Origin: Streptomyces sp. ISL-12
GTDB taxonomy: Bacteria > Actinomycetota > Actinomycetes > Streptomycetales > Streptomycetaceae
Direction: 5' to 3'
Assembly (NCBI RefSeq): GCF_018614415.1
Contig: NZ_JAGGOO010000011.1
Location: 38,736-102,735 of the forward strand
DNA: 64,000 nt
This document shows positions 43,842 through 52,493 of this stretch, piece by piece. The number at the start of each line of letters is the position of its first letter. Positions within the stretch are counted from its first letter, which is position 1. The notes under the pieces are model-generated. The model saw nothing but the letters and a program-made list of their open reading frames with translations. It ran no database searches and had not been told where the DNA came from. Both the position numbers and the translations under genes were made by a program.

Positions 43842-46103
43842 CTACTCTCCGTTGTCGACGTCGGTGACGGTGCCGTCCTTGATGTACCGGGCGAGGTTGA
43901 GCTCGGGGGCGTTGAACCGCTCGCGGACTTCCTCTCCCCACAGGACGGTCTGGGTGCCCTCGTGCTTGACCAGGCCGGGGTTGATGCCGAGCTTGAAGCC
44001 GCCGGGCAGAGGCTTGCCGTCGCGGTAGGGCAGGAAGTCCAGCGGGCTGGTGCCGTTGGCTGCGTAGACGACGCAGTCGGACAGGACCGCAACTGGGTAC
44101 TGGCCGGTGAAGGCGGCGTGCTTGACGATCTTGCGGTGCAGGTTGATGCGGGTGCGGGAGATGACTGCCGCGCGGATGTCCGGCCGCCACGTCGGGCGGG
44201 ACAGGGCCCGCCACGGCTGCCCGGGCTTCCAGCCCTCGCCGCGCGGGCGCTCTCGCAGCTTGCCCAGGCCACCCTTGACCGTCGCCTTGATCGCAGAGAC
44301 GACGATCGCCAGCCCCAGGTCACGCTCCTTGTAGCCGTCCATCGCGGCGAGGAAGTCCTCCGGCGACAGGTCGGCATCGACGCCGAGGTCGGCCATAGTG
44401 GCGAGGTAGGCGTCACGCAGCCGCTGGTACCAGCCGTCCAGGTAGCGGCCGTTCTCGTAGCGCACCCACGCCTTGATCGGGCGCACCTCGTAGCCGAGCT
44501 CCACCGCGTAGGCGACGGTGGGCGTCGCGTACCAGGCCGGGCCGTCGGGCCGCTCGCCCTTCGGCGTGAACGGGGAGGGCAGCAGGCTGCCGTCCAGCTC
44601 CACCCACTCCTTGCCGACCTTCACGCGGGACAAGTCCACGTGGGACAGGTCGACCAGCCAGGAGCCGGGCAGCTTCGGGTCGAACACCGGGGCCTTGACG
44701 TGCGTTGCCTCACCGAGGCCGACGGTCAATCCGTTGGCGCCGGCGGCGAAGGCCATGTTGACGTCGATGCCGACCAGGTGCCGCAGGGTGCACTCCGCGT
44801 CGGTCATCGGCCGCGCCCAGTCGTACGCCTCCTCGAACAGCTTCTCGCCGGGGCCGCGCACGTGGAAGCGGGGCAGGTCCTTGAGGACGGGGTGGCCGTC
44901 GGGGACCTCGCACGGCGGCCAGTTCATCGGGTCGATGGCGTCCTTGCCGAGCGAGCCGGGGTTGTGCTCGGAGTGCCGCTTGCCGTCGGCGTCCGGCTCG
45001 GAGGCGCGGGTCGGCGGGTGCAGGGCGGTCATCAGCTCCAGGCCGGTCACGGCGGTGGAGCCGCGCGGCGTCATCACCCGGGAGGCGTACACGCCCAGGA
45101 CGCGGGCGAGCTCGGCGGGCGGGAGCTGCCCGGCCCCGCCCCAGTGCCGGGTGTCCAGCGCGTTCCAGGAGGTGATGCACAGCTGCACGCAGGCCCGCTC
45201 CGAACCGGTGGCGGGACGGTAGATCCGCGCCCACGGGCCGAAGCCGCGCTTGGTCAGCTTCCACTCCGCGCGCGCGAGCTGCTTGATGACCTTGTGGCCC
45301 TCCGGGATCCGCCCGGCGTGCTTCTCCTCTTCCGTGAGCGTGACGGGCAGGCCGTAACGCTCCAGCGCGGCCTCGGTGAGCACGAGCAGCGGGTCGGCGT
45401 CCTTGCCCGGCCCGGCGAGCTTCGGCTGACCGAGCTTGGCCTCGCGCAGCGTCCAGTCGACCAGGGCCGGGATGGACTTGGCGGGCACGTCCAGGACCAG
45501 GCCGCCGACGCAGTACGCCAGTACCTTCCCGTCCTCGACGTCGACGACCGCGAGCGGACCGTTCTCGAACCGCGGGTCGGTGCCGCCCGCCGGGGTGCCA
45601 GCCGGGGCCGCCTTCTTCGCACCCGGACGGCGCGACGTCGACGACGTCCTGGTGGTGCGCGCCGGACGGGACGCGGCCACCGGAGCAGCGGCAACGGGAG
45701 CAGGGGCAGGGGCAGGGGCAGGGGTCTTGGTGTTCTCGGTTTCAGTCATGGCCGCAGCCTCGGACGCCTGGCCTGTGGACAGAGTCCGCGCTTCCGCCGT
45801 GGCGGGTGCGGCGGTGAACGTGGCCGGCACCGGCGCGTCCTGAACCGGCGCGGCAGCGGCGTCGGCGGGGTAGAGCTCCGCGAGCTTGTCCAGCAGCCGG
45901 GCGTAGGCGTCGCGCTCCGGCGGGCGGGGCTCGGTCTTCCCGTTTTCCCAGCCCGACACCGTCGCCCGGCGCACCTTCAGCGCCGTGGCCACTTCGTCGA
46001 TCGTCAGGCCGTGCGAGGCACGCAGCCGCTTGCGCTCTGTCGGCGGCGGCAGCTTGGCGCGGGACGCGACCAGCGCGTCGACCGCGTCGAACAACTCGGA
46101 CAT
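43842..46103 (-). CDS. tap: Telomere-associated protein (Tap)
   Basis: A 753-residue protein. The N-terminal HTH (RLRASHGLTIDEVATALKVR, RATVSGWENGKTEPRPPERD) is followed by an Ala/Pro linker, and then by the long conserved Tap body (FGPWARIYRPATGSERACVQ, CTLRHLVGIDVNMAFAAGAN, SWLVDLSHVDLSRVKVGKEW, DGWYQRLRDAYLATMADLGV). Tap binds the telomere 3' overhang and recruits Tpg for end replication. The start at 46103 gives MSELFDAVDALVASRAKLPP. tap and tpg are six bases apart and in one operon. Confidence 0.93.
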   Translation of the reverse strand: MSELFDAVDALVASRAKLPPPTERKRLRASHGLTIDEVATALKVRRATVSGWENGKTEPRPPERDAYARLLDKLAELYPADAAAAPVQDAPVPATFTAAPATAEARTLSTGQASEAAAMTETENTKTPAPAPAPAPVAAAPVAASRPARTTRTSSTSRRPGAKKAAPAGTPAGGTDPRFENGPLAVVDVEDGKVLAYCVGGLVLDVPAKSIPALVDWTLREAKLGQPKLAGPGKDADPLLVLTEAALERYGLPVTLTEEEKHAGRIPEGHKVIKQLARAEWKLTKRGFGPWARIYRPATGSERACVQLCITSWNALDTRHWGGAGQLPPAELARVLGVYASRVMTPRGSTAVTGLELMTALHPPTRASEPDADGKRHSEHNPGSLGKDAIDPMNWPPCEVPDGHPVLKDLPRFHVRGPGEKLFEEAYDWARPMTDAECTLRHLVGIDVNMAFAAGANGLTVGLGEATHVKAPVFDPKLPGSWLVDLSHVDLSRVKVGKEWVELDGSLLPSPFTPKGERPDGPAWYATPTVAYAVELGYEVRPIKAWVRYENGRYLDGWYQRLRDAYLATMADLGVDADLSPEDFLAAMDGYKERDLGLAIVVSAIKATVKGGLGKLRERPRGEGWKPGQPWRALSRPTWRPDIRAAVISRTRINLHRKIVKHAAFTGQYPVAVLSDCVVYAANGTSPLDFLPYRDGKPLPGGFKLGINPGLVKHEGTQTVLWGEEVRERFNAPELNLARYIKDGTVTDVDNGE

Positions 46104-46128
46104 GGAACACCTCCTGGCCAATACCCTA

Positions 46129-46190
46129 GCACGTGAACCGTACAAATCGCGTACGAATCACGTACAAAACTCGTTCTTTTCGTGTACGCC
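46129..46190. promoter_or_regulatory. Phased CGTAC repeats upstream of tap
   Basis: CCGTACAAATCG, CGTACGAATCA, CGTACAAAACT and GTGTACGCC lie at about 10-11-bp steps in the 158-base tap/zeta divergent spacer. The regular phasing suggests a regulator site, perhaps bound by the HTH of Tap. Confidence 0.5.
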
Positions 46191-46261
46191 TGCTATGTTG
46201 ACCTTGAAATGCGAACGGCTCTGCTCGGTCCCGAGGTGGGCTCTAACGGCATGGAGGACTG

Positions 46262-48088
46262 GTGGGGGAAGGCATTCTGGAGGCGTTGTCCGAGTCAGAG
46301 AGCCGCCAGGTGCTGGAACAGGTGATCATTCCGGCGGCCACGACGGGAGCCGTGCGCCAGTCCCGTCCGGTTGCTGTGGTTGTCGCCGGCCAGCCGGGCG
46401 CAGGGAAGACCGCCATCGCCGATCTCGTTCAGGCGGCTCTGGACCGCCGGGGCGGCGCCGTACGGATCTGCCGCGACCTCTACAAGGCGGCGCACCGCCG
46501 GTACACAGAGCTGCTGACCGCCGATGTCCGCACCGCTGGCGTCCAGGTGCGCCCAGACACGAGCCGCTGGCAGGCCGCGGTCGAAGATTACGTACGCGCC
46601 TGCGGCTTCGACGCGGTCATCGAGTCGGCCCTCGCCGATCCGCAGGAGTTCCGGGCGTCGTGGTACGCGTACCGCCGCTCCCGGCACCGGATCGAGGTGG
46701 TCGCGGTCGCGACGGCCGAGGCGTGGAGCCAGCTCGGGCTTGTGGACCGCTTCTTGTCCGAGGCGATTCGGGGAGGCGGCCGGTACGTGTCATGGGAGAA
46801 CCACGACACCTGCGCCCAGCAGCTGCTGGCGACACTGGCGGTCATCGAGGCCGAGTACCTGGCCGACCGCGTCACCGTTGTACGGCGCGATGGCGCCGTG
46901 CTGTACGACAACGAGCTCGTCGACGGCAGCTGGCGGCGTCGGCCAGCGGCCGGGCGGGCGGTGGCGTACGAGCGCTCCCGGCCCTGGAGCGCCCAGGAGA
47001 CCGCCCTCTTCCGCCGGGACCTCGCCCGGACCGATCAGCGGCTGCACCGCGAGCTCGACTGCGAGGACCGGCGCCTGGCCGTCCAGCGGGACGTCGAACG
47101 CGCTGCCGCGCTCGCCGAGCCCGTACGGCGCATCGCCCAGTCCCGACGGCGAGCGCCCGGCGTCGACTACCACCGCCTCTCCGCCGACGAGCACCGCTGG
47201 GTCTTCGACGAGCTGATCGCCCCGTCGTACCTGAGCGGCATCATCACCCGGCCCGATCCGCGCGCCGTCTATGTGCTGGGGCAGCCCGGGGCGGGCAAGC
47301 TCCTGGCCGCGAGGATGGTGCGGCGCGCGATGCGGCCGGGCACGACTCATCTGATCGGCGACGACTTCAAAGCCCAGCACCCGGACTACCTGCGGCTGCT
47401 GCGTGAGGACCCCCGCCGGGCCGGAGCGGCGATTCGGGCGGACTACCGGGCGTGGTTCACCCAGGCCGAGCAGTACGTGCGGGAGCGGCGTGGTGACGTC
47501 CTGATCGAGGGCGCGCCGGGCAGCGTCGAGGAGCTGTTCGACAGCGCACTGCCGTACGCGGCCAGCGGCTACCTGGTCGAGCTTGTGGTCCTGGCCGTCC
47601 GCGAGGCCGACAGCCGTCAGGCCACCGCGCTGCGCTACGCCCGGTCCCTGCAGATCGGCCTCACCCCCAGGTTCACCACGCGGTCGGGGCACCGGACCTG
47701 CTTCCACGCGCTCACCGATGTCGTCACCGCCGCCGAGCGCCATCCGGCGATCACCGCGATCACGGTGATCCGGCGGGACGGCCGCGCCCTGCTGCGTCAC
47801 GAGGCCGGCGGCGCCGGGAGGGCATCATGGGCCCTGGCGGCGGAACGGGCACGCCCGTACACCGAGCAGGAGGCCGCCGCGTTCTTCCGCCTCCACCACG
47901 GTCTGCGGCGAGCGCTCCCCCGGCACCGTGACGAACTGGAGGAGATGGTCGCACTCGCCCGCCCGCTGATGCCGCCCGGGATGCAGCCGGCCCGGATCGA
48001 CCGGCCGCACCCCTCCCTGTGGCCTCTGCCCGTCCCGTTCCAAGGAGCGGCCTACGACGCGTCGAGGTCCTTCAGCCGGGCCGCGTAG
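46262..48088 (+). CDS. Tandem double-domain zeta toxin-like protein
   Basis: A 608-residue protein with two zeta-toxin-like kinase domains. The first (residues about 35-240) has Walker A AGQPGAGKTAIADLVQ, RICRDLYKAAHRRY and FDAVIESALADPQEF. The second (about 300-600) has LGQPGAGKLLAARMVRRA, HLIGDDFKAQHPDYLRLL and DVLIEGAPGSVEELFDSALP. Zeta toxins phosphorylate UDP-GlcNAc or related nucleotide sugars. The GTG start (46262) lies upstream of the tap operon, divergently. Two domains in one chain are rare. No classical epsilon antitoxin is seen; the small gene converging on its 3' end is a candidate. Confidence 0.82.
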   Translation: MGEGILEALSESESRQVLEQVIIPAATTGAVRQSRPVAVVVAGQPGAGKTAIADLVQAALDRRGGAVRICRDLYKAAHRRYTELLTADVRTAGVQVRPDTSRWQAAVEDYVRACGFDAVIESALADPQEFRASWYAYRRSRHRIEVVAVATAEAWSQLGLVDRFLSEAIRGGGRYVSWENHDTCAQQLLATLAVIEAEYLADRVTVVRRDGAVLYDNELVDGSWRRRPAAGRAVAYERSRPWSAQETALFRRDLARTDQRLHRELDCEDRRLAVQRDVERAAALAEPVRRIAQSRRRAPGVDYHRLSADEHRWVFDELIAPSYLSGIITRPDPRAVYVLGQPGAGKLLAARMVRRAMRPGTTHLIGDDFKAQHPDYLRLLREDPRRAGAAIRADYRAWFTQAEQYVRERRGDVLIEGAPGSVEELFDSALPYAASGYLVELVVLAVREADSRQATALRYARSLQIGLTPRFTTRSGHRTCFHALTDVVTAAERHPAITAITVIRRDGRALLRHEAGGAGRASWALAAERARPYTEQEAAAFFRLHHGLRRALPRHRDELEEMVALARPLMPPGMQPARIDRPHPSLWPLPVPFQGAAYDASRSFSRAA

Positions 48089-48321
48089 ACCTCCTTGATC
48101 CGGGCCGCTTCGTCCGGGTCGGCGGTCACAAGCTGCTGCTGGTCGGCGAGCGCGGCCTGACGGCCGGCCCGCAGCTCCTCGATCCGCTCCTCATCGAGCA
48201 CCGGGGAACCCTGTTCGGCGAGGAGCTGATCGTTGTACCAGCTCACCACCGCCCGCACGGCGTCCGCGGCCTGCGCCTCGACGCCGCCCTCCAGACCGGA
48301 GAAGTCGGGGCTGTCGGACAT
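48052..48321 (-). CDS. Small acidic protein, possible antitoxin of the zeta-like gene
   Basis: An 89-residue acidic, helix-prone protein: MSDSPDFSGLEGGVEAQAAD, then AVRAVVSWYNDQLLAEQGSP and QQQLVTADPDEAARIKEVYA. It converges with the zeta-like gene and overlaps it by 37 bases. Size and charge fit a toxin neutraliser, but nothing in the sequence proves it. Confidence 0.55.
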   Translation of the reverse strand: MSDSPDFSGLEGGVEAQAADAVRAVVSWYNDQLLAEQGSPVLDEERIEELRAGRQAALADQQQLVTADPDEAARIKEVYAARLKDLDAS

Positions 48322-48515
48322 GGCTACCACCTTCGTGTTGATCTTGCTGGGAAACGGTCATTGTCCCCTGGCCGATTCCGGTGGCACCCCGCCGCGACGC
48401 GCCGCGTCCGCGTACGGAATGCCTTCGCGCTCTCCGGCGTCCGGGGAATGCTTCCCCAAAGGGCCGCACACCGGCATAGGTTGGCCCGAGGTGATCATCG
48501 AATCGGGAGTTGAAC

Positions 48516-51191
48516 GTGGCAGGTCGGGATCTCAGGGCGCTGTTCAGCACGAACGACCGCGGCCTGGAGGCCGGAGAAGCGTTCACCAACCGCCAGATGC
48601 AATGGGAGCTCGTCGCCGCCGCGCTCAGCGAGCACCTGCGGCACACCGCCGATGCGGCCTTCGACGTGGAGGACCTGGAGGCGCCGCGCGACAACGTGCT
48701 CGCGTTCCACGGGGTCGGCGGCATCGGCAAGACGACGCTGTCCCGCAAGCTGGAGGCCGCACTGGCCAGTACCGACCGGCCCGCGCAGTGGGGCGAACCC
48801 ACCTGGGCCAGGACGCGGATCCTGCCCGTCCGGATCGACCTGTCCCGCTCAGCCGGCACCGACTTCGAGCAGCTTGTCCTGACGATCCGGGCCGCCCTCA
48901 GCACGCTCGGCCGCCCACTGCCCGCCTTCGACGTGGCGCTGCGCCGGTACTGGGAGGCGCAGCACCCGGGCGAGAGTCTGGAGGAGTACCTGCGCCGCGG
49001 CGGACTGGTCGGCCGGTTCGGCAAGGCCATGCCGCAGCAGATGCAGTCCGCCATGGCCGATGTCGCCCAGGCCCTCCTTCTGCCCGGCAGCATCGGAACC
49101 GCAGTCGGCCAGGTGACCGGCTCCCTCGTACGGGCGCTGCGGGAGCGCAGGCAGACCGTACGCGCGCTTGCCGGCTGCGCCCGGCTCGCCGACCTGCTGG
49201 AGGCCGAGCCCGATGTAGAGGCGCTGTCCTTCTACCCGCACCTGCTGGCGTGGGAGCTCGCCCACCTCCCGGCCGACAAGCGCGTCACGCCGGTGATCCT
49301 GCTGGACACCTTCGAGGACGTCGGCGACCGCACCCACCGCGACCTGGAGCGCCTCATCCAGCGGGTGGTGTGGCTCATGCCGAACGCCTTCTTCATCGTC
49401 ACCGGCCGCTCGCGCCTGCAGTGGACCGACCCGGCCCTGCAGGGGCAGCTCGACTACACCGGGCCGATCGCCTGGCCCGGCCTGACCGCACCCGCCTCCG
49501 CGATCCCGGCCGCACGGGCAGCAGGCGCCGCACGAGGGCGCGGGCGGCAAGTGCTGGTCGGGGACTTCTCACCCGAGGACTGCGACGACTACCTCGCCCG
49601 CCGGCTCTCCCGCGACGGACAGCCGCTCATCAGCACCGAGATCCGCCAGGTCATCACCGGCCGGTCCCACGGCCTGCCCCTCTACCTCGACCTGTCGGTG
49701 CTCCGCTTCCTGGAGATCCGCCGCACCCGCGAGCCGGTCCCGTCCGACTTCAACCACGACTTCGGCGCCCTGATCGCCCGCACCCTGTCCGACCTCACCC
49801 CCGACGAACGCCACGTCCTGAGGTCGGTGTCCTTGCTGGACGCCTTCGACCTCACCCTCGCCACCGCCGCCGCCGGCCTGCCGCACCAGGCACCGGTCCA
49901 ACGACTGATCGAGCGGCCGTTCGTCCGAGAGAACGTCTTCGGGCTGTGGCCCTACCACCTGCACGGTCTGATCCGCTCCACCATCCGCAGCGCCGACGAC
50001 GCCACCGACGACCGCTGGACGGAGGGCGACTGGCAGCAGGCCGCCGAGCGTGCTCTGGCGGCCCTCGGCACCCAGTGGAGCGGCGCCGGTACCACCGGCC
50101 AGAGCCGGATGCTGCTCGTCGGCTGCCTGCGACAGGGCCTCACCCTGGCCAGGGACTTCGGCCTCGAGCTGGGCTGGCTCGGCGACGCCGCCTGGGCCTA
50201 CGTCAGCGACTCCGTGTGGGAGCCGATCGCCCCGCCCGCCCGGCCGGGCAGCGACGGCCTGGAGACGCCGGCCGACGCCCTCGTCGAACTCCTCGCCGCC
50301 CTCGCCCGCCGCCAGCACGAGCACCGCTCCGTCACCGCCTCCCGCCTCGCCGCCGTCACCAGCAGCCACTTGCTCCCCGCCGACCTGCACGAGATGGGCG
50401 TCTACTACCTCGCCAAGGCCCACCGCGACCTCGGCGACTCCACCGCCTCCCGCCACGGGATGCAGCTCGTCGCCGACGGCGGCGGCCGCCTCGCCCCCGC
50501 CGCCCACCGCGGCCTGGCCCACCTCGCCCGCCTCGCCGGCGACTTCCCCACCGCGTACGACACCGCCCGTACCCTGGGCTGGGCCGGACGCCAGCACCGC
50601 GTCGAAGGCGACGTCCTGTGGCCCCACGGCGACATGGACCGCGCGGCCGCCGCCTACGCCGCCGCCCGCGACCAGGCCGAGCAGCACGGCGTCGCCGGGG
50701 AACGCGCTACCAGCCAAGCCCAGCGTGCCCTCGTAGCGGCCTTCACCGACCCCGCCGTCGCGGACGACGAGCTCCACCTCGCCGAGCAGTTCCTCACCGG
50801 CCTGGACCTGCGTGCCACCAGCCTCACCGTGCGGATTGCCGCGCTCGTCCGCGACGCCGGCACGCCGGGCGGCCCCGAAGCCGCCCGCGACCTCCGCGCC
50901 GAGACCCGCGACGCCGGCATCACCGCGGCCGAAGCCGTCCTGGAACTGGCGCTCGCCTTCCACCACGCCGTCCTCGGCGAGCAGGACAAGGTCCGTGCCG
51001 CCATCGACCGCCTGCGCGAACTCGCCCGAACCGGCGACTACGCCTACTACGCCGACATCGCCCACTACATGGGCGACCTGCCCCTGCCCGGCCCCTCCCG
51101 CACACGCTGGCTCGACGGGGCCGACGCCGTCCGCGCCCGATGGCATCGCCTTGTCCGGAGCCGCCGTGCCCACCTCGGCGCCGACGGGTGA
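48516..51191 (+). CDS. STAND-type NTPase with TPR-like C-terminus (defence candidate)
   Basis: An 891-residue protein. The N-terminal NTPase has Walker A HGVGGIGKTTLSRKLE (residues about 66-76), Walker B TPVILLDTFEDVGDRTHRDL (about 260) and sensor-like FFIVTGRSRLQW, the pattern of NB-ARC/STAND ATPases. The C-terminal 400 residues are helical and repeat-like (HEMGVYYLAKAHRDLGDSTA, HGDMDRAAAAYAAARDQAEQ). No effector domain is obvious. The start is a GTG with CGGGAG upstream. It follows the zeta-like toxin region on a mobile element; STAND proteins of this architecture include phage sensors, but also regulators. Confidence 0.8.
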   Translation: MAGRDLRALFSTNDRGLEAGEAFTNRQMQWELVAAALSEHLRHTADAAFDVEDLEAPRDNVLAFHGVGGIGKTTLSRKLEAALASTDRPAQWGEPTWARTRILPVRIDLSRSAGTDFEQLVLTIRAALSTLGRPLPAFDVALRRYWEAQHPGESLEEYLRRGGLVGRFGKAMPQQMQSAMADVAQALLLPGSIGTAVGQVTGSLVRALRERRQTVRALAGCARLADLLEAEPDVEALSFYPHLLAWELAHLPADKRVTPVILLDTFEDVGDRTHRDLERLIQRVVWLMPNAFFIVTGRSRLQWTDPALQGQLDYTGPIAWPGLTAPASAIPAARAAGAARGRGRQVLVGDFSPEDCDDYLARRLSRDGQPLISTEIRQVITGRSHGLPLYLDLSVLRFLEIRRTREPVPSDFNHDFGALIARTLSDLTPDERHVLRSVSLLDAFDLTLATAAAGLPHQAPVQRLIERPFVRENVFGLWPYHLHGLIRSTIRSADDATDDRWTEGDWQQAAERALAALGTQWSGAGTTGQSRMLLVGCLRQGLTLARDFGLELGWLGDAAWAYVSDSVWEPIAPPARPGSDGLETPADALVELLAALARRQHEHRSVTASRLAAVTSSHLLPADLHEMGVYYLAKAHRDLGDSTASRHGMQLVADGGGRLAPAAHRGLAHLARLAGDFPTAYDTARTLGWAGRQHRVEGDVLWPHGDMDRAAAAYAAARDQAEQHGVAGERATSQAQRALVAAFTDPAVADDELHLAEQFLTGLDLRATSLTVRIAALVRDAGTPGGPEAARDLRAETRDAGITAAEAVLELALAFHHAVLGEQDKVRAAIDRLRELARTGDYAYYADIAHYMGDLPLPGPSRTRWLDGADAVRARWHRLVRSRRAHLGADG

Positions 51192-51204
51192 TCCGGTTTC
51201 TGAC

Positions 51205-51585
51205 TCAGGGTGTCAGGTCGAGGACGCGGACCGGCTCGCCTGTCCACCGGTCGGGGGCGGCGGTGGCGATGACCGCCCCGTCGGGGCGGTCCGGAGTCGG
51301 CTGGGCCGCGTACTGGCAGTGTGCCGCCGCCCAGGTGTCATGCCGGGCCACGGCCAGAGCGGCCGGGAGGTCCAGGTCGAGCACGGTGATGCCCGGCAGC
51401 GCGGCCAGGTGTTCCGCCGTCCCGGGCCGGGCGCGGTCGGCTTCGACCAGCGCGCACGCAGGGGCGTACAGGTACCAGCCGGCCTGGACGTGCGCGCGGT
51501 GGATGAGACGGGAAGCGAGAACGTTGCCCTGGCCGGCCGCGGCCATGGCGGTGTCGTCCAGGACGATGTGCACGGCATCGCTCAC
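51205..51585 (-). CDS. PIN-like toxin of a VapBC-type pair
   Basis: A 126-residue protein. Starting VSDAVHIVLDDTAMAAAGQG, it has PIN-like acids (VLDDT; ACALVEADRARPG; WAAAHCQYAAQP; PDGAVIATAAPDRW). PIN toxins cut RNA. The first acidic motif is VLDD and the last one lies in PDGAV, so the active site seems plausible but altered. It overlaps the antitoxin gene by four bases. Confidence 0.75.
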   Translation of the reverse strand: MSDAVHIVLDDTAMAAAGQGNVLASRLIHRAHVQAGWYLYAPACALVEADRARPGTAEHLAALPGITVLDLDLPAALAVARHDTWAAAHCQYAAQPTPDRPDGAVIATAAPDRWTGEPVRVLDLTP

Positions 51586-51842
51586 CGGGCGGCCGCCCGG
51601 GCCAGGCGCCGGTCCAGCTCGCTGTCGAGGTCCTGTTCCTCGGCGAGGGTAAGTGCGTAGCCGTTCCACTCCTTCAGCGCGGCCCTGGCCTGCTCGGCCC
51701 GCGCGGCCCGCTCGTCCGGGGTGAGGAGCGTTTCGGCCAGGCGGGCCAGGTAGGCGCGCAGCGACATTCCCTCCGCCGCCGCGATGGCAGCCAGCCGGTC
51801 GCGGGCTTCCTCGGGAATGCGGACATTGGCGTCTGGCATCAT
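51582..51842 (-). CDS. Ribbon-helix-helix antitoxin of the VapBC-type pair
   Basis: An 86-residue protein. RHH DNA-binding part MPDANVRIPEEARDRLAAIA followed by AAEGMSLRAYLARLAETLLT, then a neutralising helical tail (ERAARAEQARAALKEWNGYA). A ribosome binding site GGAGGGAG precedes ATG 51842. A 24-bp palindrome 23 bases upstream is the expected autoregulatory operator. Stop and toxin start overlap. Confidence 0.82.
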   Translation of the reverse strand: MMPDANVRIPEEARDRLAAIAAAEGMSLRAYLARLAETLLTPDERAARAEQARAALKEWNGYALTLAEEQDLDSELDRRLARAAAR

Positions 51843-51864
51843 CGGGCTCCCTCCACACTGGACA

Positions 51865-51888
51865 GGGTACGGGTACGTACCCGTACCC
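51865..51888. promoter_or_regulatory. 24-bp palindrome, VapBC operator
   Basis: GGGTACGGGTAC / GTACCCGTACCC, a perfect palindrome upstream of the RHH gene; typical size for an RHH dimer-of-dimers site. Confidence 0.75.
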
Positions 51889-52118
51889 ATGCTAAGACGG
51901 TGTGTCGAATCCAGCCACACGCCTGTTGTATGGCTGGAACCAGTGCCATGCTTCCACCAGTGGTAGTCCCCAATCCAAGAGGACAACCTGGCTCACCAAG
52001 ACGCTTGGCGCGAGCCGCGCCGTCCCTCCCGGCCTCCCCACGGGAGGGCCGACGGCTGTCCGGCGCCCCCGCCGTGGATATCACACGAGGGGAACTCAGC
52101 CTGAGACTGAGCGCCTGA

Positions 52119-52340
52119 ATGCGCCAGTGCCGCTACCGCAGCGAAGAGAAGGACCACGTCCAGCACGTTCTGACCGCCATCGCGGTCAACCTCGAACGCA
52201 TCGGCGTCCACCTCCCGCCGGCACCCGCCCGACAGCCCCGGAACCCGACCGCTCTCCAGGGCTTCCTCGACTGGCAGCACATCCCCCGGCCCCGGTCCTG
52301 GCGCGTCGCCACCCACCCCGCAGCCGGCCCCGGCCGGTGC
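52119..52340 (+). pseudogene. IS1182-type transposase, C-terminal fragment
   Basis: The frame reads MRQCRYRSEEKDHVQHVLTA, IAVNLERIGVHLPP and TALQGFLDWQHIPRPRSWRV, the C-terminus of IS1182-family transposases (RYRG-K-HxQHVLTAIAVNxERL). No catalytic core precedes it, and frame continuity breaks at about 52120. The rest of 52341-52493 has no convincing gene. Confidence 0.65.
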
Positions 52341-52493
52341 CCGCTGCCGTCCTGTCTGCTCGGTCGGGCGCGTTGCCGGGGGCGCGGTCATCGCTGGCGT
52401 TGACGACATCCCCCTCGCCCTGCTCTTCACCGGCCGCCCCGCAGGTACCCGGCGCGGCCGGATCCTGCGGGGCGGCCATCGGGCCTGAGCCCA

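Noticed and set aside
43233..46136. A 967-residue plus-strand open frame
   Set aside because: It is antisense to tap and tpg, whose translations match their families.
49569..51173. A 534-residue minus-strand frame rich in Gly and Ala
   Set aside because: Antisense frame of the NTPase gene, without family motifs.
48233..51652. A 1139-residue Arg/Pro-rich open frame
   Set aside because: Shifted-frame shadow of the STAND NTPase; the composition is typical of wrong-frame Streptomyces DNA.
51902..52118. A plus-strand frame upstream of the IS1182 fragment
   Set aside because: No continuous transposase motifs; probably decayed DNA or a chance frame.
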